Source: an uncultured Bartonella sp. (lineage in GTDB: Bacteria > Pseudomonadota > Alphaproteobacteria > Rhizobiales > Rhizobiaceae). From it: a stretch of DNA of 64,000 bases. Below the pieces are notes generated by a model. The model searched no databases. It saw only the letters and a list, made by a program, of their open reading frames with translations, and had not been told where the DNA came from. The stretch is taken from contig NZ_CAMLFE010000005.1 in the NCBI RefSeq assembly GCF_946479275.1, positions 1-64,000 on the forward strand, written 5' to 3'. How positions within the stretch are numbered: position 1 is the first letter of the stretch; every line of letters starts with the position of its first letter. The position numbers and the translations under genes were made by a program. This document shows, in pieces, positions 55,333 to 64,000 of this stretch.

Positions 55333-56673
55333 AAGCCGCCGTTTTTCCCCTTTTTGATCGTTTTCCGCTTAATCGCTTCCTTTGATAACGATAACGCCTC
55401 TCTTCATGGCTCCCGGCTCGGGAAATCGAGCTATTTGATTTTTTAAAAACCTTGTTCCCGAGGTGCTGCCTCCAAGTCTTTCTGTTTCAACTTAAAAAGG
55501 CCGCGCCATCGCATTTTTGGCCGCACGAACCACCGCATCTTCCGCCGCCTGAAAACGCAAAACCTTTAGAAGAGCTCGATAAAATTTTATCCGATTCTTC
55601 GAAAAAGCGGCACGATTATTTATCTCCCAAACGTGAAATTCTGTATAATCCGGATCAAAAACGCCGCTTAACAGCAACCTCCCCCAAAAACGTCCCTTAA
55701 AAAACCTTTCTTTTTAAAAAACCGGTCAATCGTTCAAAAAAGCGTCATTTCTTTTGGAAAAAGAAAATTTCCGATATTTTCTTTCCTCATCAATTTTAAG
55801 TAATCCTTGTATCGTTATGGGACAAGAAAGCCGGTTTTGATATTTCCCGTTTGAAGCTTTCAGCCATTTCGGTATTGATGGCGCTTACCACCCGCTGTGC
55901 ATTTCCAAGATTTCCGACTTGTTACCCCACTTCACTTTTGAAGCCTTTCCACGTCGGGCTTATCCGGTTTTATTAAAGCAGGCTTGTTTTAACCCTGATT
56001 ATGAACCCTTAAGTCTCTGGTTGGGAAAAATATGCCGGCAAAATGAACCAACACAACCGGATGCTCGTGTTGCCAAGTTCGTGCTGCCCCATTTTCCGGC
56101 AGGCATGATGTGGCGGATTGTGATTCGGTTTGTTTTCCTCGTTTGTCGTCAAAAATATGCGCTTCGGGGTAAAAACATTGAACTTTTCATTTTCCCCATT
56201 TCCTCCATTTTTGCCGAGTTTCCCCGTCCATCCGTTCCCTCTGATTTTTAATCTTCTTCCGCCTGACCTAAGAGTCTTTCTGTGCGAAATATTCCTGAAA
56301 AATGAATCGTCTTTTCCAAAAGAGCGCCGCAGCGGAGTTAAATTTTTGGCACCCGAAATATCAAAGCGGTTTTCTCGCCATTTGGCGGTTTTCTTGCGGA
56401 GTTTCTTTCAACAAAATTGTTTCCGTTCAACAGTTTTTCGGGGATAAGGTTGTTTCCGGCCGATCAAGACCTTTTAAGGCAATTTGTCTTGGTTAACGCC
56501 CAAGAGAAGTGACAATTTTTATTGGAGTGTCATGGTTATTGCCGGTTAAAAATGGCATTATTGTTAAATGTGGGGTAAGAAGTCCCCATTGATTGACAAA
56601 ATGGCGATCATTTTGCCAAGGCGAAAGAATAACCGCAATTTTTACCTGTTGCGCCTGATAATAGAGAATATTG
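55333..56673. other. Long gap between tRNA-Met and fhs
   Basis: About 1.34 kb without a secure gene. A plus-strand frame at 55452-55700 has a plausible protein-like second half (EELDKILSDSSKKRHDYLSP) but no family or ribosome binding site. Near fhs are two small hairpins: TGGGG/CCCCA at 56570-56588 and CAAAATG/CATTTTG at 56597-56615, the latter 60 bases before the start codon and possibly an operator. Confidence 0.4.
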
Positions 56674-58347
56674 ATGAATCTTTCAGATATTGAAATAGCC
56701 CGTCAAGCAACCAAACTGCCTATTCGTGACATTGCCGCCAAGCTTGATATTCCTTACGAAGATATTGTTCCTTACGGCCATGACAAGGCAAAAATCAGCG
56801 CGAAATATATCGAAACGCTCAAAAACAATAAAAACGGCAAACTTATTCTGGTGACTGCCATTAACCCGACACCGGCGGGCGAAGGAAAAACCACAACAAC
56901 AATCGGGCTCACCGATGCCCTCAATCACATCGGCAAAAAGGCTGTTGCATCGTTACGCGAACCATCCTTAGGGCCGAATTTCGGACAAAAAGGTGGAGCC
57001 GCCGGTGGCGGGCGTTCGCAAGTCATTCCGATGGAAGACATCAATTTGCATTTTACCGGTGATTTTCATGCGATCACATCGGCCAATAATCTTCTTGCCG
57101 CAATGGTGGATAACCACATTTATTGGGGCAATGAACAGAATATCGACTCCCGCCGGATTACATGGAAACGCGTGGTCGACATGAATGACCGCGCGCTTCG
57201 TGACGTTGTTCTTTCCCTTGGCGGGGTAAAAAACGGGTTTTGCCGCCAAAGCGGTTTCGACATTACGGTGGCCTCCGAAATCATGGCAATTTTCTGCCTT
57301 TCCGAAAACCTTGCCGATCTGACAAAACGCTTGGGGAAAATTATTATCGGTTACCGTTACGATAAAACTCCTGTTACCGCTTCCGACATTCATGCAGAAG
57401 GTGCAATGGCGGTTTTGTTGCGCGATGCATTGGCGCCCAATCTGGTTCAGACAATCGAACACAGTCCGGCTTTTATCCATGGCGGGCCTTTTGCCAATAT
57501 TGCCCATGGTTGCAACTCGGTCATTGCAACAAAAACAGCGTTGAAGCTTGCCGATTATGTCGTCACGGAAGCAGGCTTCGGTGCTGATCTTGGAGCCGAG
57601 AAGTTTTTCGACATCAAATGCCGCAAAGCCGGCTTGAAACCCGACGCAACCGTCATTGTTGCAACAATCCGTGCGCTGAAAATGAATGGCGGCGTTGCAA
57701 AAGGCGATCTTGCCCATGAAAATGTTGCGGCATTGAAAAAAGGCACCGCCAATTTGTTGCGCCATATTTCTAATATGGAAAAATATGGTGTGCCGGTCAT
57801 TGTGGCAATTAATCATTTCAATTCCGACACCGATGCGGAGATAGACGTTTTAAAGAAAGCTGTTGCCGAAACCCACCATCAGGCCATTATGTGCCGCCAT
57901 TGGGAAAAAGGTGGTGAAGGTGCCGAGGAACTGGCGCGCACTGTCGTGCAGATGATTTCCGAAAACAAAAGCAACTTTCACCCGCTCTATGCCGACGACT
58001 TGTCATTGGAAGAAAAGATCAACACCATTGTGCGCGAGATTTATGGCGGGCGCGGTGCCGATATTCCGGCCAATATTCTGAACCAATTGAAGGCCTGGGA
58101 CGAGGAAGGCTATGGAACTTTACCGGTCTGCATGGCAAAAACGCAATATTCATTTTCTGCCGACCCGAAACTCTTAGGCGCGCCGGAAAATTTCACTATT
58201 CCCGTGCGTGAAGTCAAATTGAGTGCCGGTGCCGGATTTGTTGTGGTGATCTGCGGTGATATCATGACCATGCCGGGGCTTCCGCGCCACCCGATGGCCG
58301 AAAAAATCCATCTTGATGAAAACGGGGATATTGAAGGCCTTTCCTAA
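56674..58347 (+). CDS. fhs: Formate-tetrahydrofolate ligase
   Basis: A 557-residue ATP-dependent enzyme that loads formate onto tetrahydrofolate to give 10-formyl-THF for purine synthesis and initiator tRNA formylation. The ATG at 56674 is used; a TTG just before it also opens the frame. Typical elements are [22 protein letters not shown] at the N-terminus, the P-loop [14 protein letters not shown] at about 67-80, [19 protein letters not shown] and [19 protein letters not shown], and the Gly-rich C-terminus [20 protein letters not shown]. Length is normal. It is monocistronic. Confidence 0.96.
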   Translation: MNLSDIEIARQATKLPIRDIAAKLDIPYEDIVPYGHDKAKISAKYIETLKNNKNGKLILVTAINPTPAGEGKTTTTIGLTDALNHIGKKAVASLREPSLGPNFGQKGGAAGGGRSQVIPMEDINLHFTGDFHAITSANNLLAAMVDNHIYWGNEQNIDSRRITWKRVVDMNDRALRDVVLSLGGVKNGFCRQSGFDITVASEIMAIFCLSENLADLTKRLGKIIIGYRYDKTPVTASDIHAEGAMAVLLRDALAPNLVQTIEHSPAFIHGGPFANIAHGCNSVIATKTALKLADYVVTEAGFGADLGAEKFFDIKCRKAGLKPDATVIVATIRALKMNGGVAKGDLAHENVAALKKGTANLLRHISNMEKYGVPVIVAINHFNSDTDAEIDVLKKAVAETHHQAIMCRHWEKGGEGAEELARTVVQMISENKSNFHPLYADDLSLEEKINTIVREIYGGRGADIPANILNQLKAWDEEGYGTLPVCMAKTQYSFSADPKLLGAPENFTIPVREVKLSAGAGFVVVICGDIMTMPGLPRHPMAEKIHLDENGDIEGLS

Positions 58348-58405
58348 CGCCTCAACCATTTTCATAAACGCTTTCAAACCGTCGGCTTAAATGTTTGGCT
58401 GGCGG

Positions 58406-58504
58406 TTTGCACGTCTTTATAGCGCCCAAATGCTCACGAGTTTGGCCGCCTGAATGCACAAGGCTTTATAACGCTCAAATGTGCAAGGCTTGATAACGCG
58501 CAAC
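58406..58504 (+). repeat. Degenerate tandem repeat after fhs, about 25-bp unit
   Basis: Three units resemble TGCACAAGGCTTTATAACGC plus TCAAA: 58406-58430, 58454-58479 and 58480-58504. The first two are separated by 23 bases that may be a degenerate unit. Confidence 0.7.
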
Positions 58505-58752
58505 TGATCGAGATTTTTAGCTTTTGCCTGATTTTCAGCTATTTCCCCTCATTTCACCTCAAGATTTTCAAGTTTTGCCTGATCTCGGCTGCCTCTGCCT
58601 TTTACAGCTTCTATAAATGCGATCGCGCGGGTCTGATGGCGTCACCTTACTCATGTGTTATTTTCTGTGCCTTCCCCCCTCTTCGCCTCGTTAATCCGTC
58701 TCCCCATTTTTTCCCTTGAAGCCTTTTCTTTCTGTTTCTCGGCCTTGCTATT

Positions 58753-58870
58753 CCTTCCCTATCAATCCATAGCTTTTCTGATCGCTCTCACCTTTCTTTC
58801 GCCCTTCTGTCCCTTCTCTATCAAGGCGTGCTTTTTCTGATCGGCTCCTGCCTTTTCCTGTCTCCCCTTC
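58753..58870 (+). repeat. Two-copy direct repeat, about 59-bp period
   Basis: Copies begin at about 58753 and 58812; shared segments include CTATCAA, GCTTTTTCTGATCG with one base change, CCTTT(T)C and CCTTCTGT. Confidence 0.65.
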
Positions 58871-58983
58871 TGTTTCGCGCTTTCAAATTGCGGCTTCAGG
58901 CCTTTGTCCCTTGTCCCGCGCATTTCTTTTTTCCGGTCGCTGTTTTTAGACCATGGAATGATTGCAACACTTTAACCGGACAA

Positions 58984-59013
58984 TAAAAAACCCCGGTTGG
59001 AGACCGGGGTTTT
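58984..59013 (-). terminator. Terminator of the RND efflux operon
   Basis: AAAACCCCGGT (58987-58997) and ACCGGGGTTTT (59003-59013) form a perfect 11-bp stem followed on the minus strand by TTTTTT, 25 bases after the stop. Confidence 0.9.
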
Positions 59014-59037
59014 GTTTTTGGCTTTGTCAACAAGCAA

Positions 59038-62000
59038 TCAGGCTTGCTGAACATTATCGCCGGACTGTTTGTCGGGTGCGGATTGAGCTTCCGGTGCATC
59101 GCCGCCATTTGTCGGCTCTCCACCAGCAGTTCTTCCGGCACGGTTTCCGCTAAACAGCCTGTAGAACATCGGGATAAAGAAGGTTGCAATACATGTTGCA
59201 GCCAACATACCGCCGATAACACCGGTACCAATTGCGTGACGGCTAGCGGAACCGGCACCGGTGGATCTTGCCAAGGGGACAACACCAAGGATAAACGCCA
59301 AAGATGTCATCACAATCGGACGGAAGCGAAGACGTGCTGCAGAAATCGCCGCATCAATAGCCGATTTGCCGCTTTCACGCTCGAGCACAGCAAATTCGAC
59401 AATCAAAATAGCGTTTTTCGCAGCGAGCCCCACAAGTGTAACGAGGCCGATCTGGAAATAGACGTCGTTGCTCAAGCCCCTTAAATAGGTGAATGTCAAC
59501 GCGCCGGCAATCGCAAATGGCACAGCCGTCACAACTGCGAAAGGCAGGCTCCAGCGTTCATATTGCGCAGCCAAAATCAGGAACACCATAATGATACCGA
59601 AGATCATAGCAGTTGAACCGGCACCACCGGCCACAACTTCCTGATAGGCCGAACCTGTCCAGGCGATCTGGTAGGTATTCGGCAAAACTTTGCCGGCAAT
59701 ATCCGTCATGGCCTTGATCGCATCACCGGAGGTAAAGCCGGTACCCGGATCACCCATGATCTTGGTGGCATAGAAAGCGTTGAAGCGTTCAAGCTGATCC
59801 GAACCGGTAATACGCGTTGTTTGGACAAGCGTGTTCAACGGGATCATGCCGCCGGAATTCGACCGCACAAAGACCTGCTTGATGTCTTCCGCACTTTTAC
59901 GGAACTCGCCTTCAGACTGGATTTTAACCTGATAGTTACGTCCATAAAGGGTGAAGTCATTGATATAGATGTTACCGAATGTTGCCGAAAGGGCATCGTA
60001 AATCGAGTTGATCGGCACATCCATCGCACGGGCTTTGACACGGTCGACATGGAAGTCATACTTCGGCACATTCGGGTCAAAGGTTGTGCGGACATTCTTC
60101 AATTCCGGACGCTGGTTGGCAGCCTGAACGAGTTTCATCGTCATCTTATAGAGGTCATCAACCGAGCCACCGGCACGGTCCTGCAGATACATTTCAAAGC
60201 CGCCGGTTGTCGAAAGGCCGGTAATCGGAGGCGGGTTGAAAGCAATGGTGACACCGTCCTTGATGCCTGACGTCATGCCGATCACTTGCGGGGCAATCAC
60301 ACGCGCATCATCCTTCGGATCGGGTCTGTCTTTCCAATCCTTGAACATGACAAACATGGCGCCCGAACTTGTCTTCAAACCACCTGAAAGCAGGTCATAA
60401 CCGGCAAGCTCTGCAATGTTTTCGACCGCAGGGTTCTGCTTGAGAATTTTATAGGCCTTGTCAACCACACCTTGTGTTCTTTCAAGCGAAGAAGCCGAAG
60501 GCAGGAACGAAACCGCAAGCACATAGCCCTGATCTTCATCCGGAACGAGGGAGGAAGGAACCTTCTCGAACATGAAGACAGCAAAGACACAAACCAGCAC
60601 AAAACAGACAATGCCGTACCAGAATTTATGGACGAAGAAGCTGACGCCCGAAACATAAAGATTGGTGATCTTCTGGAATGTCTCGTTAAACCAGCGGAAC
60701 GGTGCAATCGGTTCGCTATGGCGCGGCTTCAACAACAGCGAACACAAAGCCGGTGTCAATGTCAAAGCAACAGTACCGGAAATAACGACTGAAATCGCAA
60801 TAGTAACAGCAAATTGCTGATACATAACACCGGCCATGCCGCCCATGAAGGAAACCGGAATGAACACGGCGCACAGAACGAGCACAATAGCGACAACCGG
60901 TCCTGTAACCTCGCTCATCGACTTGATAGCAGCATCATGCGGCGAAAGCTTTTCTTCCGACATAACGCGTTCGACATTTTCCAACACCACAATCGCGTCA
61001 TCAACCACAATACCGATGGCAAGCACCAGCCCGAACAGTGTCAACATATTGATCGAGAAGCCGAGCACGTAAATGCCCGCAAACGTTCCGATAATAGATA
61101 TTGGCACCGCGATAATCGGAATAAGCGTCGCTCGCCAGTTCTGCAGAAAGATGAACACAACCACAATAACAAGCAGAATAGCTTCGATGAAGGTGTGGAC
61201 AACTTCCTCAACAGAAACCTGAATGAACTTGGTGGTATCGTAAGGTACCGAATATTCGATCCCCGGAGGGAAGGCAACTTTCAATTCATCCATACGTTTC
61301 TTGATCGACTGCATTGTGGCAAGCGCGTTGGCACCAGGTTGCAGGAAGATCAGGATCGGCACCATCGGGTTGCCGTTCAAATTGGATTCAATGAAATATT
61401 GCTGGGTACCGAGTTCGATACGCGCAACATCTTTCAGACGCAAAGAAGCACCTGTGTCATCCGAACGCAGAATAATTTCACCGAATTCTTCTTTTGTTAC
61501 AAGACGACCTTGCGTCGTTGCCGAATAGGTGAAAGCACCATTGATATCCGGTTGTTCACCAATACGACCGACAGGATACTGGTTATTCTGTTCCTTGACC
61601 GCATTGATAACATCGGTCGGCGTCATATTATATTGGGCAAGCTTGTCAGGCCGCAACCAGATACGCATCGAATAATCAACGTGTCCAAGAACCTGCGCAT
61701 CGCCGACACCGGGAATACGTTTCAAATCGTCAACAACGTTAAGCAATGCGTAGTTGCCGACATAAATCCGGTCATAAGCGCTTGTTGTCGAACGCATGGC
61801 AACAAGGCCAAGGATTGATGAAGACCGTTTATCGGCAACAACACCAAGACGTTGCACTTCTTGCGGCAAAGTTGTCAAAGCACGCTGAACGCGGTTGTTG
61901 ACGTTAATGGTTGCCTGATCAGGATCGGTTCCGAGCGCAAAAGTAACAGTGATCTGCAATGTACCGGACGCGTTGCTGATCGATTGCATATAGATCATGT

Positions 62001-62223
62001 CTTCAACGCCGTTGATCTGCTGTTCGAGAGGAACAGCCACGGTCTGGGCAACTGTTTCGGCACTGGCACCGGGGTACTGCGCCGAAACGACCACCTGCGG
62101 TGGCAACAGGTCAGGATATTGGGCAATCGGCAATATGCGCATACACATAAAGCCGGCCAATACGATGATAATGGATATAACCGACGCGAAAACCGGCCGG
62201 TTAATGAAGAAACTATAGCTCAT
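59038..62223 (-). CDS. acrB: RND multidrug efflux permease (AcrB/MexB family)
   Basis: A 1061-residue inner-membrane proton/drug antiporter. It has twelve membrane helices in two repeats; the N-terminal helix is [25 protein letters not shown]. The first half contains the porter domain [20 protein letters not shown]. The proton-relay segment is [22 protein letters not shown] with two Asp in helix 4, and helix 10 has [14 protein letters not shown] with the conserved Lys. [20 protein letters not shown] and the cytoplasmic tail with a Gln/Asp/Gly-rich stretch end the protein. It is the closest relative of Brucella BepE/AcrB. Its start overlaps the adaptor stop (ATGA). Confidence 0.95.
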   Translation of the reverse strand: MSYSFFINRPVFASVISIIIVLAGFMCMRILPIAQYPDLLPPQVVVSAQYPGASAETVAQTVAVPLEQQINGVEDMIYMQSISNASGTLQITVTFALGTDPDQATINVNNRVQRALTTLPQEVQRLGVVADKRSSSILGLVAMRSTTSAYDRIYVGNYALLNVVDDLKRIPGVGDAQVLGHVDYSMRIWLRPDKLAQYNMTPTDVINAVKEQNNQYPVGRIGEQPDINGAFTYSATTQGRLVTKEEFGEIILRSDDTGASLRLKDVARIELGTQQYFIESNLNGNPMVPILIFLQPGANALATMQSIKKRMDELKVAFPPGIEYSVPYDTTKFIQVSVEEVVHTFIEAILLVIVVVFIFLQNWRATLIPIIAVPISIIGTFAGIYVLGFSINMLTLFGLVLAIGIVVDDAIVVLENVERVMSEEKLSPHDAAIKSMSEVTGPVVAIVLVLCAVFIPVSFMGGMAGVMYQQFAVTIAISVVISGTVALTLTPALCSLLLKPRHSEPIAPFRWFNETFQKITNLYVSGVSFFVHKFWYGIVCFVLVCVFAVFMFEKVPSSLVPDEDQGYVLAVSFLPSASSLERTQGVVDKAYKILKQNPAVENIAELAGYDLLSGGLKTSSGAMFVMFKDWKDRPDPKDDARVIAPQVIGMTSGIKDGVTIAFNPPPITGLSTTGGFEMYLQDRAGGSVDDLYKMTMKLVQAANQRPELKNVRTTFDPNVPKYDFHVDRVKARAMDVPINSIYDALSATFGNIYINDFTLYGRNYQVKIQSEGEFRKSAEDIKQVFVRSNSGGMIPLNTLVQTTRITGSDQLERFNAFYATKIMGDPGTGFTSGDAIKAMTDIAGKVLPNTYQIAWTGSAYQEVVAGGAGSTAMIFGIIMVFLILAAQYERWSLPFAVVTAVPFAIAGALTFTYLRGLSNDVYFQIGLVTLVGLAAKNAILIVEFAVLERESGKSAIDAAISAARLRFRPIVMTSLAFILGVVPLARSTGAGSASRHAIGTGVIGGMLAATCIATFFIPMFYRLFSGNRAGRTAGGEPTNGGDAPEAQSAPDKQSGDNVQQA

Positions 62224-63566
62224 TGTGCGGGCCCCGAAGCTTTTGCATTGCCCCCGTCAGGTGCCTGTTGTGGCGCATCGTCGGTGACATTGACCATCAG
62301 GCTTTGCCCCTGAGGAATACGCATCAGACCCTGTTCGATATAAACCTGGCCTTCGGTGACAACTTCCTCTCCGTCACGAAGCCCCTGAACAACCTTGTTT
62401 TTGTCTTTTTCATCGAATTTGACACTGTCAATCAGCCAGTCGCCGTTTTGCATTTTGCGCACGGCTTTGACCGGACGTTGCTCGACAACCATCAAACGGC
62501 CAGCCGCCTTTTGCGGCTGTCCATTGGCGGCGGCCGGTGCAGCAGGTTGTGCACCTTGCGGAGCATTCTCGCCGGCTTTCGGTGCCTCGGGCTTTTTGAA
62601 CAGATAGACAAACTGGCCACCACTGTTTTGGACCAGAGCCGATTCCGGAATGGTCATGGCATTGGCCATTTTGATACCCGTGACCGTTACGCGTACAAAC
62701 ATACCCGGAAGCAGACGACGATCGGGATTGGCGATAACCGCACGCGCACCCAAGGTTCCTGTCTGCTTGTCAATTGTCGGCGAGGTAAAATCGACCGTTC
62801 CTTGTTCGGGATAATCAACCCCTTCACCAAGACGGACAGTAACTTTCAGATTATCAATCTTTTCGCCACGCTGCTGCATTTCGTCCATCAAATGGCGAAT
62901 CTGGTCATATTCACCATCGGCAAACGAGAAGTTGACATAGATCGGGTCAAACTGCGTGATTGTGGTGAGCAGACTCGATGACGGGTCGGTTCCGATAAGA
63001 GAACCTTCCGAAACAGCCTCGCGACTGGTCAGTCCACTGATTGGCGCTGCCACTTTTGTATATTCGAGATTGAGTTCTGCAGTGCGCAACTCGGCTTTCG
63101 TCTGCATCAATGTTGCTTCGTCGGCATCGCGCTTGGCAAAAGCCTGATCGCGCAATGAAGTTGACTGGACTTTTTGCTTGACCAGTTCCTCGGCACGGTC
63201 GGCATCACGAACCGACTGGTCGTAATTGGCTTGCGCCTGCGCAACCTGTGCGCGTGCCGAAGCGACAGCAGCCTCGTATTTATCCGGATCAATCTCGAAC
63301 AATATTTCGCCCTGCTTGACTTCCGAGCCTTCAACAAAGTTGCGGTGCAAGAGAATACCACCAACACGGGCACGAACTTCGGTTTCACGATAGGCAACAA
63401 CACGGGCTGCATATTCGTAATTTAACGGAACTTCTGCCTGATGAATAACCTTGCCGCTTGCCTGCGATGGCGGCGGCATATGCTTTTCCTGTTTGCCACA
63501 GGCAACGAGTCCAAAAGACAGCACGCCGACAAGAAGAGCGGCCGATAATTTCCTTAATAGTGTCAT
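62220..63566 (-). CDS. acrA: RND efflux periplasmic adaptor (AcrA family)
   Basis: A 448-residue lipoprotein that bridges the permease and an outer-membrane channel. The signal peptide [23 protein letters not shown] ends with the lipobox Cys23. The mature part has the lipoyl half-motifs ([29 protein letters not shown]), an alpha-hairpin ([28 protein letters not shown]), then the beta-barrel and membrane-proximal domains. A Pro/Ala/Gln-rich insertion at about 322-345 ([20 protein letters not shown]) is unusual but occurs in Bartonella/Brucella homologues to my recollection. No outer-membrane channel gene is in the window. Divergent to the TetR gene. Confidence 0.94.
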   Translation of the reverse strand: MTLLRKLSAALLVGVLSFGLVACGKQEKHMPPPSQASGKVIHQAEVPLNYEYAARVVAYRETEVRARVGGILLHRNFVEGSEVKQGEILFEIDPDKYEAAVASARAQVAQAQANYDQSVRDADRAEELVKQKVQSTSLRDQAFAKRDADEATLMQTKAELRTAELNLEYTKVAAPISGLTSREAVSEGSLIGTDPSSSLLTTITQFDPIYVNFSFADGEYDQIRHLMDEMQQRGEKIDNLKVTVRLGEGVDYPEQGTVDFTSPTIDKQTGTLGARAVIANPDRRLLPGMFVRVTVTGIKMANAMTIPESALVQNSGGQFVYLFKKPEAPKAGENAPQGAQPAAPAAANGQPQKAAGRLMVVEQRPVKAVRKMQNGDWLIDSVKFDEKDKNKVVQGLRDGEEVVTEGQVYIEQGLMRIPQGQSLMVNVTDDAPQQAPDGGNAKASGPAQ

Positions 63567-63608
63567 AGGATGTCAGACCTTGATATTTTTTTCGTGTCCG
63601 GTAAAATA

Positions 63609-63628
63609 TACATACATGGATGTTTGTA
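63609..63628. promoter_or_regulatory. AcrR-like operator
   Basis: TACATACAT-GG-ATGTTTGTA is a palindrome with one mismatch and closely resembles the AcrR operator of Escherichia coli (TACATACAT...ATGTATGTA). It lies 43 bases upstream of the adaptor start, a good place to block its promoter. Confidence 0.75.
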
Positions 63629-63717
63629 AATAGCTAATCAGCTAATAACCACTTAATAGCAGCAATAATAAGGCGTCACAACCGGCAGAAAACACTTAAT
63701 TGAACATTTTTCAATCA

Positions 63718-63775
63718 AGATTTCGCGTTTTTCAAGACAGAATTTCGTGTTTTTTTAAACAGAATTTTTTGTTTA
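63718..63775 (+). repeat. Triple direct repeat, about 22-bp unit
   Basis: AGATTTCGCGTTTTTCAAGAC, AGAATTTCGTGTTTTTTTAAAC and AGAATTTTTTGTTTA follow one another directly, ending 33 bases before the TetR start codon. Confidence 0.8.
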
Positions 63776-63808
63776 TGGTGTCATGACGGGACAAAAAGGG
63801 GAAATAAT

Positions 63809-64000
63809 ATGCGCCGGACAAAAGCCGAAGCGAGCGAAACACGTGAATCGATCCTTGATGCTGCAGAAATGGCTTTTTTAACCAAAGGTGTTTCCAACAC
63901 TTCGTTGAATGATATTGCCGAACGGGCTGGCGTCACGCGCGGCGCAATCTATTTCCATTTTCGCGACAAACCGGCCATTTACAATGCAATTATCGACCGC
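63809..64000 (+). CDS. TetR-family regulator, N-terminal part
   Basis: The frame opens with ATG at 63809 after AGGGGA and is still open at the window edge (64 codons). The residues MRRTKAEASETRESILDAA, then EMAFLTKGVSNTSLNDIAERAG, then VTRGAIYFHFRDKPAIYNAII, form the complete TetR helix-turn-helix, with the recognition helix in RGAIYFHF. The opposite orientation to the efflux genes and the AcrR-like palindrome indicate an AcrR/BepR-type repressor of the pump. The ligand-binding domain lies outside the window. Confidence 0.92.
   Translation, partial: MRRTKAEASETRESILDAAEMAFLTKGVSNTSLNDIAERAGVTRGAIYFHFRDKPAIYNAIIDR

Larger units (their letters stand above)
58348..58983. other. Convergent gap with two repeat blocks
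   Basis: About 640 bases with no gene, containing the repeats at 58406-58504 and 58753-58870; the second half is pyrimidine-rich on the plus strand. Confidence 0.5.
63567..63808. promoter_or_regulatory. Divergent control region between adaptor and TetR regulator
   Basis: 242 bases between divergent genes. It contains the palindrome at 63609-63628 and a triple direct repeat at 63718-63775 (separate entries). Confidence 0.7.

Noticed and set aside
55452-55700. Plus-strand frame of 82 codons after tRNA-Met
   Set aside because: Plausible composition in its second half, but no ribosome binding site or family, so not called as a gene.
60814-61818. Plus-strand frame of 334 codons opposite acrB
   Set aside because: Asn/His/Arg-rich composition typical of an antisense shadow of a membrane protein gene.
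16151-63775. CRISPR array among the tandem repeats
   Set aside because: Repeats are degenerate, directly adjacent or of variable spacing, and no cas gene is present.

Overview
The window is a stretch of alphaproteobacterial chromosome of ordinary housekeeping character, with no prophage, insertion sequence, CRISPR array or rRNA operon visible. The gene set points to the Hyphomicrobiales and most likely to Bartonellaceae: a CtrA/SciP/ChpT cell-cycle block beside a DUF1134 (EipA-type) gene, a fused TrpE(G) preceded by a WWW leader peptide, a long (type 2) LeuA, petABC with separate cytochromes b and c1, and DUF58/DUF4159 and Rsm22 genes. Base composition is moderate in genes, with AT-rich gaps. 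The presence of leuA and trpE(G) fits gut-associated Bartonella-type lineages better than the blood-borne pathogens; this is inference, not proof.

Layout. 1-6543: end of prs, a HerA/DUF87-type ATPase, rplY-pth, an L,D-transpeptidase lipoprotein and ychF. 7339-14106: minus-strand PRC-barrel protein, petABC followed directly by apt, and an ABC exporter. 14687-18255: trmL, hemF, and a minus-strand NUDIX-cca pair joined by a GTGA overlap. 18429-25471: a four-gene MoxR-DUF58-DUF4159-membrane protein operon. 25757-31552: GNAT acetyltransferase, an OmpW-like porin with an upstream CtrA box, metallophosphoesterase, and leuA with an elaborate leader. 32172-36657: the trpL-trpE(G)-CDF-NUDIX operon and a structured small RNA with its own promoter and terminator. 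36713-43358: rsm22, a choline ABC transporter whose binding protein and permease are fused, a TrmH-family methyltransferase and mnmA. 43703-49999: sciP, fliJ-like gene, ctrA, chpT, eipA and a coiled-coil membrane protein, which is the cell-cycle and envelope block. 50854-58347: purine permease, a DegT aminotransferase/Gfo-Idh dehydrogenase pair (probably GnnB/GnnA for diaminoglucose lipid A), tRNA-Met and fhs. 59038-64000: an RND efflux pump and its divergent TetR regulator, with an AcrR-like operator between them.

Regulation that can be read directly: trpL attenuation with a likely leaderless transcript, a terminator and pairing arms in the leuA leader, five GANTC (CcrM) sites and two CtrA-like boxes upstream of ctrA, a perfect TTAA-N7-TTAA box upstream of the OmpW gene, and the efflux operator palindrome. 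Many gene ends carry clear intrinsic terminators.

The most unusual genome-level feature is that several intergenic gaps immediately 3' of genes (hemF, ompW, nudix, trmH, purine permease, fhs, and one before the efflux operon) contain short, locally unique, degenerate tandem repeats, some of them running through the stop codon. The sequences differ from gap to gap, so this looks like a repeat-generating process rather than one dispersed element.
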